In this document: one piece after another, positions 34,732-43,481 of the stretch
How the letters are laid out: the number at the start of each line of letters is the position of its first letter
Position numbering within the stretch: position 1 is the stretch's first letter
Source: Microlunatus elymi
Lineage (GTDB): Bacteria; Actinomycetota; Actinomycetes; Propionibacteriales; Propionibacteriaceae
DNA length: 64,000 nucleotides
Reading direction: 5' to 3'
NCBI RefSeq assembly: GCF_007362775.1
Contig: NZ_CP041692.1
Coordinates: forward strand, 1,798,001 to 1,862,000
The notes under the pieces: model-generated
Database searches by the model: none
What the model saw: only the letters and a program-made list of their open reading frames with translations
Told to the model about the DNA's origin: nothing
Program-made: the position numbers and the translations under genes

Positions 34732-34813
34732 AGCGGTAAAAACGTCGGACGGGATCGGTCGAACCCGCCGGATCGGGCGGGTTCAGTCGATCTGGTCCGA
34801 CGTTGTTACCGCT
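34732..34813. repeat. Long hairpin element between a gene end and tRNA-Gly
   Basis: Arms AGCGGTAAAAACGTCGGAC and GTCCGACGTTGTTACCGCT pair with one mismatch. A second inner stem (GAACCCGCC / GGCGGGTTC region) completes an 82-base structure. It sits between the TIGR03118 gene end (plus) and the 3' end of tRNA-Gly (minus), where a bidirectional terminator is expected. Confidence 0.78.
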
Positions 34814-34819
34814 GCTTGG

Positions 34820-34893
34820 TGGAGCGGGTGACGAGAATCGAACTCGCATGACCAGCTTGGAAGGCTGGGGCTCTGCCATTGAGCTACACCCGC
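34820..34893 (-). tRNA. tRNA-Gly (anticodon TCC)
   Basis: Read on the minus strand the gene begins GCGGGTGTAGCTCAATGGC, has anticodon loop CTTCCAA and T-arm GAGTTCGATTCTCGT, and ends CACCCGC-T-CCA. Acceptor stem GCGGGTG/CACCCGC pairs fully. The CCA end appears to be encoded. Confidence 0.95.
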
Positions 34894-34975
34894 AGGAGGA
34901 CACCCTCGGAGGCGTCACTGTAGTCGATCCGCGGCAGCGCCAACAACGCGGCCCGCGGCGCTGCCGCCGAGATCG

Positions 34976-36316
34976 CTACAGCTGGTAGATGTGCACGGTG
35001 TTGCCGTCGGCGAAGGTGTCGGTGAAACGACCACCGGTCATGATCACGTGACGATTCTCGCCGTAGACCGAAACCAAGCCGGTCGGAGCCCCGGCCAGCG
35101 TGAAGGTCACCCGCTGTGATTTCTGATCGCGCTCGTGACAGAACAGCGTCGGCCGGCCCCGGTTCCACTTCGCCAGAACGTCGACCGAACCAGAGCTACT
35201 GACCAGACCGACAGCCTCCGGGCCGTGCAACGCCGCGGCATGATCCTGCACTTCGGTGTAGATCCGTCGAGCCATCCGTTCGTGAGCGGCGTAGCGCGGA
35301 TCGTCGAAGGAGTTGGCGTAGCCGCCCTCCTCGATGAAGTTGTGCGTGAAATAGACGATGCCCTGCGCGCCGTTGACGATCGCCGACCAGACACCCGCTC
35401 GCAGCTGCTCCGGTGTCGGCCCGGCGGCGATCTCGTGCACGGACCAGACCGGTTTGTCCACGCCGATGTGGCCGCGGGTGTATTTGATCAAGCGACCGTA
35501 GTTCGAGGCTTGCCGGATCTGCGCCTCGGTCAGCGCCTGGTCGCCGTGTTCGGGGCCGAGGACGATCTTGCTCGCACCCCAGTACGGCACGTCCAAGATC
35601 TTTTCGGTGAACCAGTAGACGTCGGAGCCCATCACGTCGGCGCGCCGAGCCCATTCGTGCATGAGTTCGTCCCCGGACATCATCGAGAACACCTTGGAGT
35701 AGCCGATGTACCGGAATCGTTTCGACCTGTCGCGGGAGAGCAGGGTGTCGACGACCGTGTAGCCGCAGTCGAGCTTGCCGGACTTGCAGACGCCGTCGAC
35801 GAAGCCGCTCTTGCCGGTCCAGGCTCCGTACCCGGGGCCGGCCCACTGGTCGGGTTCGTCGGTGACCAGGGAGCCGACATCCTGATCGTGGGAACCGACG
35901 CCGTAGAAACCGGCGGTGTCGAAGTCGTGCCAGTCCGGGTTGTACGCGTCCTCGACGAACGTGTTCACCCGGCCGCGATGCCGATCCAGGTCGGCCTGAC
36001 TGCCGATGCCGACCACCGCCCAATGTCCGATCATGAACGTGCCGGCCGCCGGAAACTCGGGGGAGAACCGGTCGAAGTAGTTCGGCCCACCGTCCACGTC
36101 ACGAAGCGTCACCCCGGTCGGCAGCCTGAATCGGTACGGGGCCGGTCCCGGCCAGCGCGAACTCGCACTCGGCCGGCTGTCGCCCGACGCGTCGGCCGCC
36201 GGCGCGCCCGTGCCGGCGAGCAGTGCGACGCCGCCGGCCCCGGCCAGCAATGATCGGCGACTCAGTCGAGGATGTCCGCCCTTGTCGCCCGCGCTGGCTG
36301 GTGTGTCCGGCATCAC
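34976..36316 (-). CDS. Tat-secreted putative glycosidase-like protein
   Basis: About 446 residues. The N-terminus carries a Tat motif (RLSRRSLLAGAGGVALLAG). The mature part reads like a TIM-barrel glycoside hydrolase: YFDRFSPEFPAAGTFMIGHW, FDTAGFYGVGSHD, RRADVMGSDVYWFTE, KPVWSVHEIAAGPTPEQLRAGVWSAI, then GAQGIVYFTHNFIEEG, followed by a small beta domain (LAGAPTGLVSVYGENR). The VWSVHE and YFTHNF segments are in positions where barrel enzymes place catalytic acids, but I cannot name a family. Start could be the ATG one codon later. Stands alone between two tRNA genes. Confidence 0.75.
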   Translation of the reverse strand: MMPDTPASAGDKGGHPRLSRRSLLAGAGGVALLAGTGAPAADASGDSRPSASSRWPGPAPYRFRLPTGVTLRDVDGGPNYFDRFSPEFPAAGTFMIGHWAVVGIGSQADLDRHRGRVNTFVEDAYNPDWHDFDTAGFYGVGSHDQDVGSLVTDEPDQWAGPGYGAWTGKSGFVDGVCKSGKLDCGYTVVDTLLSRDRSKRFRYIGYSKVFSMMSGDELMHEWARRADVMGSDVYWFTEKILDVPYWGASKIVLGPEHGDQALTEAQIRQASNYGRLIKYTRGHIGVDKPVWSVHEIAAGPTPEQLRAGVWSAIVNGAQGIVYFTHNFIEEGGYANSFDDPRYAAHERMARRIYTEVQDHAAALHGPEAVGLVSSSGSVDVLAKWNRGRPTLFCHERDQKSQRVTFTLAGAPTGLVSVYGENRHVIMTGGRFTDTFADGNTVHIYQL

Positions 36317-36342
36317 ATCAGGCTAAGGCCTTTGCGTCACGG

Positions 36343-36415
36343 TCGGGGCGACCGGACTCGAACCGGCGATCTTCTGCTCCCAAAGCAGACGCGCTAGCCA
36401 CTACGCTACGCCCCG
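36343..36415 (-). tRNA. tRNA-Pro (anticodon TGG)
   Basis: On the minus strand the gene begins CGGGGCGTAGCGTAGTGGC, has anticodon stem-loop TCTGC-TTTGGGA-GCAGA and T-arm CCGGTTCGAGTCCGG, and ends CGCCCCG-A. The acceptor stem pairs fully; CCA is not encoded. Confidence 0.95.
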
Positions 36416-36517
36416 GCCCGCCTGCGCTCAGGCGGTGCTCGACGAGTTTAGGGCACGGCGGGAAGGAACCGACAACCGGAAACCGCTCGAACCGCGCCCC
36501 GTGCGCGTCGGCGGGCG

Positions 36518-37528
36518 TCAGTGCGGCGAGGCCAGGGCGACCAGGCGATGGCGATGCTTCGGCAGCCAGATCCATTCCCGGACGCGGTCGGCATCCCCGG
36601 TCGGCCACAACTCCGCGATCCGCAACACCTCGGGATCGGTGATCGCCTGCCGCAGCGCTCCCGGGAAGTCGCCCCAGTGAACACCGAACGGCCGCCCGCA
36701 CATTCGTACGAGTTCGGTCGGCACGAAATCGGTGACCCGGGCGGCGTTGTGCATGGCGGCGAGTTCTCGATAGGCGTCAATCAGGGCTGCCTCCCGGTCC
36801 GGCCAAGACACTCCGGACAGTGCACGTTGCAGGATTGGCACCATGACCGCCCCGCATTTCAGTCGGGAGAACGCGGTGCCGAACCATTTCCGGTACGGGG
36901 CGTATTCGCGTTCCAGGAGAAAGCACAATCGCATGATGCCGTCGACCATGTCGGCGGTGATCAGCCGGGACCCCAGGTCGTCGCCCACGTAGCCGATTCG
37001 GCCGACCAAGTTCATCTCGGGGTGGATACGCCACCAGGCCGCGAGCATCAGGTAGCGCCACACGTCGTCGGGGTAGTAGGAGATCCGATCGAGTGACTCC
37101 CGCAGCCCGACCTCGTCGTGGTAGACGGTGCCCCCGGCCATCATGCGCAGTCGCTGCTCGGGCAGAGTCAGCCAGTCCGTCGGGGTGATCACACACTTGA
37201 TGTCGATCGCCAATTGCTCCTGCAGATAACTCCGAGTCGTTGTCACGGTGAGGCCGGTGGGGTAGCCCTCGAACCGCTCGGGAATGACACCGCGGAGGGC
37301 GGCCTCGACCACGTCGGTCGTGGACTCGTCGCGGTCGTCGACGAAGATCAACGTCCGTGGCTGCCAGTCGTGGTCGGAGGACATCTTGTCGTCGAAACCG
37401 AGCACCTCGGAGCCGCGGCCGAGCAAGGCGGCCGCGTGCGGCAGTCCGGGGAAAAGGGCCGCGATGGAAGGTCGGACCTGCTGTTGATAGAAACGTCGGC
37501 AGAGTTCAATTCCGGAGGCGTCCAGCAT
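36518..37528 (-). CDS. DUF4037 nucleotidyltransferase-like protein
   Basis: 336 residues. LLGRGSEVLGFDDKMSSDHDW near residues 36-56 is the DUF4037 hallmark and resembles the GS...D-x-D active site of the nucleotidyltransferase superfamily. DUF4037 spans most of the remaining helical region (YYPDDVWRYLMLAAWWRI). Function unknown; the family has been found near aminoglycoside-type modification genes. Base composition looks slightly less GC-rich than its neighbours, with A/T-rich upstream DNA, which could mean transfer. Confidence 0.85.
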   Translation of the reverse strand: MLDASGIELCRRFYQQQVRPSIAALFPGLPHAAALLGRGSEVLGFDDKMSSDHDWQPRTLIFVDDRDESTTDVVEAALRGVIPERFEGYPTGLTVTTTRSYLQEQLAIDIKCVITPTDWLTLPEQRLRMMAGGTVYHDEVGLRESLDRISYYPDDVWRYLMLAAWWRIHPEMNLVGRIGYVGDDLGSRLITADMVDGIMRLCFLLEREYAPYRKWFGTAFSRLKCGAVMVPILQRALSGVSWPDREAALIDAYRELAAMHNAARVTDFVPTELVRMCGRPFGVHWGDFPGALRQAITDPEVLRIAELWPTGDADRVREWIWLPKHRHRLVALASPH

Positions 37529-37965
37529 GACATCCAGAATGCCACCGGGGAATCATCAGCACAATTAATTCGAGCGAATTGGGCTGGATAAACTCGACGG
37601 CGGCAGTGAATTAATTCGTGAATCACATTCTACCGGATTCCGATCGGGTGCGTGCGAAATTCGGCAGAATCCGGGCGGACTCGAACCGAAGCCACACCTC
37701 GACTCGTGGCCGCCCCGTCGCCTTGCCCCGATCCGACTCCTGGCGCGTTCGCGCACCAGCCGGGTCGTAGCCGTGCCCATCGGTCCTCCGCGCCCGGGGT
37801 ATCGCTCTGCGTTCGCGTCAGCAACCCCAGCGCGTACCAGGTTTGGCCCTGCCAGCGCCCGACCGTAGGATTGCCAAGGCTCGGAATCGAGCCCCTCTGA
37901 TCAGAATGTCGTCTAGCGCGCGCACCGGCCAAACGCAGCCGTCCGGTGCATCAGGAGTAATTACT
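37529..37965. other. Gene-poor region upstream of tig, with A/T-rich palindromes
   Basis: No convincing gene. The 37560-37625 part is unusually A/T-rich and holds two palindromes: AATTCGAGCGAATT and GAATTAATTC, likely in the promoter of the DUF4037 gene. Further right is a stretch (around 37674-37690, minus strand) resembling a tRNA T-arm (CGGTTCGAGTCCG) with no complete tRNA around it. The last bases form the tig leader with a CAGGAGT ribosome site. Confidence 0.5.
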
Positions 37966-39429
37966 GTGCCCAGCACCGTCGAGCAGTTGAGCCCATCGCG
38001 GGTGAAGATCACGGTCGAGGTCCCGTTCGCGGAACTGAAGCCGAACATGGACAAGGCCTACCGCGATCTGGCTTCGCAGGTGCAGATCCCGGGCTTCCGC
38101 AAGGGCAAGGTGCCGCCGCGGATCCTGGATCAGCGGTTCGGCCGCGGCGCGATCCTCTCCGAGGCGCTGAACGACGCCATCCCGGACCTCTACAACACCG
38201 CGGTCACCGACAACTCGCTCAGCCCGCTGGCCCAGCCCGAGGTCGAGGTCACCAAGCTGGAGGACGGCGAGGTGGTCGAGTTCACCGCCGAGGTCGACGT
38301 TCGGCCCGACTTCGACGTCCCGGCCTTCGACACCGTCGAGGCGCAGGTGGACGCGATCGAGATCACCGACGAGGCCGTGGACGAGCGGCTGGAGTCGCTG
38401 CGCGCCCGGTTCGGCTCGCTGGACGAGGTCGACCGCCCGGTCGAGGACGGAGACCACCTGACCATCGACCTGGTCGCCCGCAAGGACGGCGAGGTGCTGG
38501 AGGACGCCAACGTCACCGATATCTCGTACGAGGTCGGCACCGGCCGGATGGTCGACGGCCTGGACGAGGCCGTGCTCGGGCTCTCCGCCGGCGACTCGAA
38601 GAAGTTCACCTCCGTCCTGGTCGGCGGTCCGCTGAAGGACGAAGAGGCCGAGATCGAGGTCACGGTCAAGAAGGTGCAGGTCCAGGACCTGCCGGCCGCC
38701 GACGACGAGTTCGCCCAGCTGGCCAGCGAGTTCGACACCATCGCGGAACTGCGCGAGGACCTGAAGCGCGAACTGATTCAGACCGGTCGGGTCGAGCAGG
38801 CCAACGCCGCTCGCGACGCGGTGCTGGAGGCGATCATCGCCCAGGTCGATGCCGATGTCCCCGAAGGCGTGCTGAACACCGAGGTCGAGGCTCGCAAGGA
38901 GCAGATCAACAATCAGCTCGCGCAGGCCGGCCTGACCCTGGAGCGTTACTTGGAGGAGTCCGACGAGGAGGAGGACGACGACGAGGATGCGCCGAAGGAC
39001 GTCGAGTCCTTCTGGGCCGACACCGAGAAGCGCGCGGCGGATGCGCTGAAGGCGCAGATGATCTTGGACAAGGTCGCCGACGACCGCGAGATCGGCGTCG
39101 AGCAGGATGAGCTGACCCAGTTCATCGTTCGGCGCGCACAGGCCACCGGTGTCACCCCGGACCAGGAAGTCCAGCACATGCTGGAGCACAACCACGTATC
39201 CGAATACATGGGTGAGATCCGCCGCAGCAAGGTGCTGGACCTGATGATGTCGGCGGCCAAGGTGACCGACAGCAACGGTGAACCGGTCGAGCTGGCCAAC
39301 CTGCAGGCCGACGGCAGCATCGCCGATCCGGCGCAGGCTGCGGCCGAAGCCGACGCCGAGGTGTCCGAGGACGAGGAGTCCGCCGAGGTCATCGAAGAGT
39401 CCGCCGAGGAGGCCGACGCCAAGGCCTGA
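37966..39429 (+). CDS. tig: Trigger factor
   Basis: 487 residues. N-terminal ribosome-binding signature GFRKGKVPP near residue 45, a central FKBP-type PPIase domain (DRPVEDGDHLTIDLVA...), and a helical chaperone domain. The C-terminus is acidic and Ala/Glu-rich. It shelters nascent chains at the ribosome exit. GTG 37966 starts the family alignment (VPSTVEQLSPSRVKITVEVP). In many actinobacteria clpP follows tig directly; here three unrelated genes lie between. Confidence 0.95.
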   Translation: MPSTVEQLSPSRVKITVEVPFAELKPNMDKAYRDLASQVQIPGFRKGKVPPRILDQRFGRGAILSEALNDAIPDLYNTAVTDNSLSPLAQPEVEVTKLEDGEVVEFTAEVDVRPDFDVPAFDTVEAQVDAIEITDEAVDERLESLRARFGSLDEVDRPVEDGDHLTIDLVARKDGEVLEDANVTDISYEVGTGRMVDGLDEAVLGLSAGDSKKFTSVLVGGPLKDEEAEIEVTVKKVQVQDLPAADDEFAQLASEFDTIAELREDLKRELIQTGRVEQANAARDAVLEAIIAQVDADVPEGVLNTEVEARKEQINNQLAQAGLTLERYLEESDEEEDDDEDAPKDVESFWADTEKRAADALKAQMILDKVADDREIGVEQDELTQFIVRRAQATGVTPDQEVQHMLEHNHVSEYMGEIRRSKVLDLMMSAAKVTDSNGEPVELANLQADGSIADPAQAAAEADAEVSEDEESAEVIEESAEEADAKA

Positions 39430-39455
39430 TCTGTAAAGATCAAGATCAACTTCGT

Positions 39456-39489
39456 ACGGGAGCCGATGCCACGGGGCATCGGCTCCCGT
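39456..39489 (+). terminator. Rho-independent-like terminator after tig
   Basis: A perfect 15-bp stem ACGGGAGCCGATGCC / GGCATCGGCTCCCGT with a four-base ACGG loop, followed by TCGTT. It ends 27 bases or more after the tig stop and just before the next gene. Confidence 0.85.
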
Positions 39490-39505
39490 TCGTTATCGTT
39501 CGACC

Positions 39506-40018
39506 ATGATCAGCGACGGCCGAGTCAGCCTCCGTACGCTCACCCTTGATGATCTTGATGCGCTGGTCGACGGTGCCGGCGACGGTCGGATGGACGCACC
39601 GACCGATCGGCAACAGCTCGCGGATCAGCTGCGTTCCATGATCGAAAAGTCACCGACGCTCGACCGGGACGGCTTCGTCACGTACGGCATCGAGGTCGAC
39701 GGCGAGCTGGTCGGGGACATCCAAGCCCGGGCGCCGAAGAACGCCACCCCGCCAGGTGTTTGTGAGTTGGGCATCACGCTGTTCCCGGGGAGGCGCGGAG
39801 CAGGCATCGGTACGGGCGCAGTCCGGTTGCTAACCGACGACCTGATTGTCCAAGGCTGGCAGCGAATCCAAGCCGGTACGGCGGTCGGCAACCGGCCCAT
39901 GCGGCGCGTCCTGGAGAAGCTCGGCTTCTTCGAGGAGGGCGTCATGCGCGGCTTCGCCCCGGGGCCGTCGGGACGCGAGGACTACGTCCTCTACGCCCGT
40001 CTGGCCACCGACCGCTGA
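39506..40018 (+). CDS. GNAT-family N-acetyltransferase (RimJ/RimL-like)
   Basis: 170 residues. Acetyl-CoA motif LFPGRRGAGIGTGAVRLL (Q/RxxGxG/A type) and AGTAVGNRPMRRVLEKLGFFEEGVMR, the standard C-terminal half of RimJ-type enzymes. Acetylates an unknown amine, possibly a protein N-terminus. ATG 39506 lies directly after the tig terminator. Confidence 0.88.
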   Translation: MISDGRVSLRTLTLDDLDALVDGAGDGRMDAPTDRQQLADQLRSMIEKSPTLDRDGFVTYGIEVDGELVGDIQARAPKNATPPGVCELGITLFPGRRGAGIGTGAVRLLTDDLIVQGWQRIQAGTAVGNRPMRRVLEKLGFFEEGVMRGFAPGPSGREDYVLYARLATDR

Positions 40019-40031
40019 CTCAATCCTGGAG

Positions 40032-40086
40032 TTGCTCGAGCGAAATGCGGCGAATCGGGCGTTTCATCAGCACTCTCCTCGAGCAA
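40032..40086. repeat. Hairpin element, TTGCTCGAG family, copy 1
   Basis: TTGCTCGAG at the left and CTCGAGCAA at the right enclose about 37 bases. It lies between the convergent GNAT gene and the DUF559-like gene. The same arms recur at 41139-41205 on the other side of that gene. Confidence 0.65.
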
Positions 40087-40088
40087 GA

Positions 40089-41069
40089 TCATTCGTAGCC
40101 CCCCGAGGGGTCGATCATCCACCGGTCGTGGCTCCGATCGCGGCGCTGACCTCGGTGGTATCCGTCGATCATGCGGCGGATCAGTGACGGCCGTTTCCTC
40201 CACCGCAGGTCCAGGCTGTCCGCCCGGACCACGGTGACGCCTACGGATTCGAACCGCTCCTCGCGGATGTTGTCTCGCCGGTGTTGATGACGATCGCGAT
40301 GATGCTCGCCGTCGAACTCGACGCCCAGTGCTGCGTCCGGGTCGAACAGGTCCGGATTGCCGAGGAACACGCCGTCATCGTCGAACAGTCGTACATTGAT
40401 CAACGGCTCCGGCAGCCCGGCCTGGATCCGATAGCAGTAGCGCAGTCCGGACTCCCATGGGCTCCACACGTTGGGGCGGGTCAATCGGGCGGCCGCACGC
40501 GCATGACCCAAGCCCTGTAGGGATTTCAGGCGATCAAGGTGTGCCAGCAACCGGCGTGGCCCGACCACCTCGAACCGGACCATCGCGTCCAGGAAGACCA
40601 ATGCTTCCTCGACTGTCCCGGCCCAGCGAGCCCCGTCTGCTGCCGTCTGCAGCGGTGCGGTGATCGGAATGCCGTGGCGGATGATCACTCGTGGCTTCTG
40701 TCGCGCGAATCGATACCTGATCAGATCGTGGCTTTGCCGGCGGCTCGTGCCGACCAGATCGATCGGCAGCAACTGTCGGGTCCACGGGTCCATGCCGTCC
40801 AGCCAGTCAACCCCGAGAACGTAGGCTGCAGCCCAGCCGCCCAGGGCGGCATCAGCCGCCAGCAGGGGACGGGCGTTGAGGACTCGTTGCGCAGTCGGGA
40901 TCGGAGCACCCGCGTTGACCTCGGCGCTCGGCAAATAGAGCCCCTGGCCGATGCGGCGCCACGCCTTTCCGCCGAGGCGGGCTTGGGTAATCCCGCGCGA
41001 TTTCAGGCTCGTCGCGGTCAGCGGCGTGATTGTGTGCTGCAGTTCCTGTTCGAACCGAGATGGCGGCAT
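40089..41069 (-). CDS. DUF559/AbiEi-like protein with nuclease-fold C-terminus
   Basis: 326 residues. The N-terminal part (TPLTATSLKSRGITQARLGGKAWRRIGQGLYLP) is a winged-helix as in AbiEi-type antitoxins. The C-terminal part has NPDLFDPDAALGVEFDGEHH then RDNIREERFESVGVTVVR, the D...E-x-D pattern of Vsr/DUF559 endonuclease-like domains. These orphan proteins are common in actinobacteria and their function is not established. No partner toxin gene is adjacent. It is bracketed by two related hairpin elements, which is unusual. Confidence 0.8.
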   Translation of the reverse strand: MPPSRFEQELQHTITPLTATSLKSRGITQARLGGKAWRRIGQGLYLPSAEVNAGAPIPTAQRVLNARPLLAADAALGGWAAAYVLGVDWLDGMDPWTRQLLPIDLVGTSRRQSHDLIRYRFARQKPRVIIRHGIPITAPLQTAADGARWAGTVEEALVFLDAMVRFEVVGPRRLLAHLDRLKSLQGLGHARAAARLTRPNVWSPWESGLRYCYRIQAGLPEPLINVRLFDDDGVFLGNPDLFDPDAALGVEFDGEHHRDRHQHRRDNIREERFESVGVTVVRADSLDLRWRKRPSLIRRMIDGYHRGQRRDRSHDRWMIDPSGGYE

Positions 41070-41138
41070 TCCCCAACTCTGCGGCCGTTTCGTCGCGACG
41101 CCCGGAAGTTATCCACAGCCCGAGGGCGGCAGGCCCAA

Positions 41139-41205
41139 GCCGAGTTGCTCGAGCAGAGTGAGGGGATTCTTGCCGAAGTCGCTCGTTTTCCTCGAGCAAC
41201 TCGGC
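41139..41205. repeat. Hairpin element, TTGCTCGAG family, copy 2
   Basis: Arms GCCGAGTTGCTCGAG and CTCGAGCAACTCGGC pair perfectly (15 bp) around a 37-base centre. It lies between gpx (minus) and the upstream end of the DUF559-like gene. The core is shared with 40032-40086. Confidence 0.8.
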
Positions 41206-41231
41206 ACCTGTGCCCGGGTTGGGTGACCGGC

Positions 41232-41711
41232 TCAGGCGAGCGCGGACTCCACATCGGGAGCGAGGTCCTCGGGGGTCACCTTGGGGTGGTAGCGCTTGAT
41301 CAACTCGCCGTCCCTGTTGATCAGGAACTTGGCGAAGTTCCACTCGATGGCCGGTCCGTCCTCGCCGGGCTGCTCGGTGGTCAGCCACTGGTAGAGCGGG
41401 TGCGCGCCGGGCCCGTTCACCTCGATCTTGGCGAACATCGGGAAGCTCACCCCGTAGTTCAGCTCGCAGAAGTCGGCGATCTCGGCCTCCGAGCCGGGCT
41501 CCTGGTTGCCGAACTGATCACACGGGAATCCCAAGATCACCAGGCCGCGATCGGCGTAGGTCTCGTACAGCTTCTGCAGACCAGCGTATTGCGGGGTCAG
41601 CCCGCACTTCGAAGCGGTGTTGACGATCAGGACCACTTGGCCCCGGTAGTTCCCGAGATCGGCCAAGTCACCCGTGATCTTGGTCGCCGAGAAGTTCGAG
41701 AGGACAGCCAT
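41232..41711 (-). CDS. Glutathione peroxidase family (thioredoxin-type peroxidase)
   Basis: 159 residues. Peroxidatic Cys in NTASKCGLTPQY, second conserved segment GFPCDQFGNQEP (Cys available as resolving residue) and the WNFAKFLIN motif complete the Cys-Gln-Trp-Asn site. Bacterial Cys-type members usually take electrons from thioredoxin and reduce lipid or hydrogen peroxide. ATG 41711. Confidence 0.93.
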   Translation of the reverse strand: MAVLSNFSATKITGDLADLGNYRGQVVLIVNTASKCGLTPQYAGLQKLYETYADRGLVILGFPCDQFGNQEPGSEAEIADFCELNYGVSFPMFAKIEVNGPGAHPLYQWLTTEQPGEDGPAIEWNFAKFLINRDGELIKRYHPKVTPEDLAPDVESALA

Positions 41712-41733
41712 TCGCCGACCATACCGCCTTGCC

Positions 41734-41890
41734 GCGCGGTCGGGTTGGGTGCCTGCTGCCGCTGTCCGGTCTGGCGTCGTACGTTCCGGGTTGCGACCCC
41801 CGGACCCCCGGACGTGGGCACCTTCACAGGTACGGTCGCCGCGACGCCTCAGCTGCGCTTCGGCGCCGGTCTCGCGCTAGCGCGCTCGAC
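41734..41890. repeat. ~155-bp dispersed element, copy 1 (upstream of clpP1)
   Basis: Begins GCGCGGTCGGGT, contains CCCCCGGACCCCCG in the middle and ends GGTCTCGCGCTAGCGCGCTCGAC. The same ends and central block occur in the same order and spacing at 44931-45084. The unit carries two G/C-rich hairpins. The rest of the gap to clpP1 (41891-42102) shows no gene. Confidence 0.7.
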
Positions 41891-42102
41891 GTGCATGCGT
41901 AGGTTGCGTTAGGGCGAACGGTCTGCGGTCGTGGTTGGGAATGATCCCTAGCACAACGCTGGCTCCCGACTCGACCGAGTGGCGAAGGGCCGACGCAAAT
42001 CGGTGGCAGCGGCACCCCACCCAGCAGGCGCCTAATCGGCCCAGAGCGAACACCGCGATACAGCGCTCAGTTTCGTCCGGGGTGGGCGGTAGGTTCGCAC
42101 CC

Positions 42103-42756
42103 GTGAATGCACTTCCTGCTCTGCAAAGTACGTCGAATGAGACTCGCTCGACCCAGATGGCGGCGAAGGGCAACGGCAGCTTCGGGTTGGACGACAACGT
42201 CTACCAGTCCCTGCTGGCCAACCGCATCATCTTCCTCGGCTCCGAGGTGAAGGACGAGAACTCCAACGCGATCTGCGCCCAGATGCTGCTGTTGAATGCG
42301 GAGGATCCGCACAAGGACATCTGGCTCTACATCAACTCACCGGGCGGTTCGGTGGACTCCGGCATGGCCATCTACGACACCATGCAGTGGATCTCCAACG
42401 ACGTGGCCACGGTGGCCATGGGGCTGGCCGCCTCGATGGGCCAGTTCCTGTTGTGCGCCGGCACCAAGGGTAAGCGGTACGCGCTGCCGCACAGCCGGAT
42501 CATGATGCACCAGCCGTCCGGCGGCCTGGGCGGTACGGCCTCCGACATCCGGATTCAGGCCGAGCAGTCTCTGCACATCAAGTCGGTGATGCAGAACCTG
42601 ATCGCCGAGCACACCGAGCAGACGTTGGCCCAGATCGAGGCCGACTCCGACCGCGACCGCTGGTTCACCGCCGAGCAGGCCAGGGATTACGGCTTCATCG
42701 ACCACGTCTTCCATTCGGCTTCCCAGATCCGCGCCGCCGACGCGCCCAACCAGTGA
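42103..42756 (+). CDS. clpP1: ATP-dependent Clp protease proteolytic subunit ClpP1
   Basis: About 217 residues. Catalytic Ser in [12 protein letters not shown], His in [11 protein letters not shown] and Asp in [31 protein letters not shown] is the family N-terminal block. It forms the mixed ClpP1P2 peptidase of actinobacteria. GTG 42103 or ATG 42157 are possible starts; the latter removes a non-conserved leader. Followed after 11 bases by clpP2. Confidence 0.93.
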   Translation: MNALPALQSTSNETRSTQMAAKGNGSFGLDDNVYQSLLANRIIFLGSEVKDENSNAICAQMLLLNAEDPHKDIWLYINSPGGSVDSGMAIYDTMQWISNDVATVAMGLAASMGQFLLCAGTKGKRYALPHSRIMMHQPSGGLGGTASDIRIQAEQSLHIKSVMQNLIAEHTEQTLAQIEADSDRDRWFTAEQARDYGFIDHVFHSASQIRAADAPNQ

Positions 42757-42767
42757 AGGAGTTCCAG

Positions 42768-43457
42768 GTGACCGACCACAACACCATGCCGTCGGGACTG
42801 GCAGCGCCTTCCCCAAATATGCAGGGAGGGCTGTCGCCCCGGATGGAGTACTACATCCCGCAGTGGGAGGAACGCACCTCCTACGGCATGCGCCGGATCG
42901 ATCCGTACACCAAGCTCTTCGAGGACCGGATCATCTTCCTCGGCACGCCGATCAGCGACGACATCGCCAATGCGGTGATGGCGCAGCTGCTCTGCCTGCA
43001 GTCGATGGACTCCGAGCGTGACATCGACATTTACATCAACTCACCCGGTGGTTCGTTCACCGCGCTGACCGCGATCTACGACACGATGCGCTACATCAAG
43101 CCCAACGTGCGTACGGTCTGCCTCGGCCAGGCTGCCTCGGCCGCCGCGGTGATCCTGGCCGCCGGCACCAAGGGCAAGCGGCTCGCGCTGCCGAACAGCC
43201 GGATCCTGATCCATCAGCCGGCCACCGAGGGCGGCTACGGACAGTCCTCCGACATCGAGATCCAGGCCCGCGAGATCATGCGGATCCGGGAGCTGATGGA
43301 GGGCATGCTGTCGTCCGACACCGGCCGCGACACCAGCGAGATCAGCAAGGACATCGAGCGGGACAAGTATCTGACCGCCGAGCAGGCCAAGGAGTACGGG
43401 ATCATCGACGACATTCTGTTGTCGCTGAAGGATGCCCCGAGCAGCGATCGAGCCTGA
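42768..43457 (+). CDS. clpP2: ATP-dependent Clp protease proteolytic subunit ClpP2
   Basis: 229 residues. Catalytic Ser in LGQAASAAAVILAAG, His in SRILIHQPATEGG and Asp in KDIERDKYLTAEQAKEYG. The GTG at 42768 is placed seven bases after AAGGAG, which overlaps the clpP1 stop, so the two subunits are translationally linked; a GTG at 42753 is less likely. Partner of ClpP1 in the heteromeric protease. Confidence 0.93.
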   Translation: MTDHNTMPSGLAAPSPNMQGGLSPRMEYYIPQWEERTSYGMRRIDPYTKLFEDRIIFLGTPISDDIANAVMAQLLCLQSMDSERDIDIYINSPGGSFTALTAIYDTMRYIKPNVRTVCLGQAASAAAVILAAGTKGKRLALPNSRILIHQPATEGGYGQSSDIEIQAREIMRIRELMEGMLSSDTGRDTSEISKDIERDKYLTAEQAKEYGIIDDILLSLKDAPSSDRA

Positions 43458-43481
43458 TCGAGCAGTAGGCACGAACGACGA

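Noticed and set aside
36518-37528. DUF4037 gene as an aminoglycoside-resistance gene
   Set aside because: Only a general nucleotidyltransferase-like motif is seen; no specific resistance signature.
37640-37700. Possible tRNA or attachment-site remnant upstream of tig
   Set aside because: Only a T-arm-like CGGTTCGAGTCCG is visible; no acceptor, D-arm or anticodon arm, and no integrase nearby.
37652-37900. Small plus-strand frame upstream of tig
   Set aside because: Composition like random GC-rich sequence and no ribosome site; leader region of tig.
40089-41069. Complete AbiE-type toxin-antitoxin system
   Set aside because: Only the AbiEi-like/DUF559 gene is present; neighbours are a GNAT and a glutathione peroxidase, no AbiEii nucleotidyltransferase.
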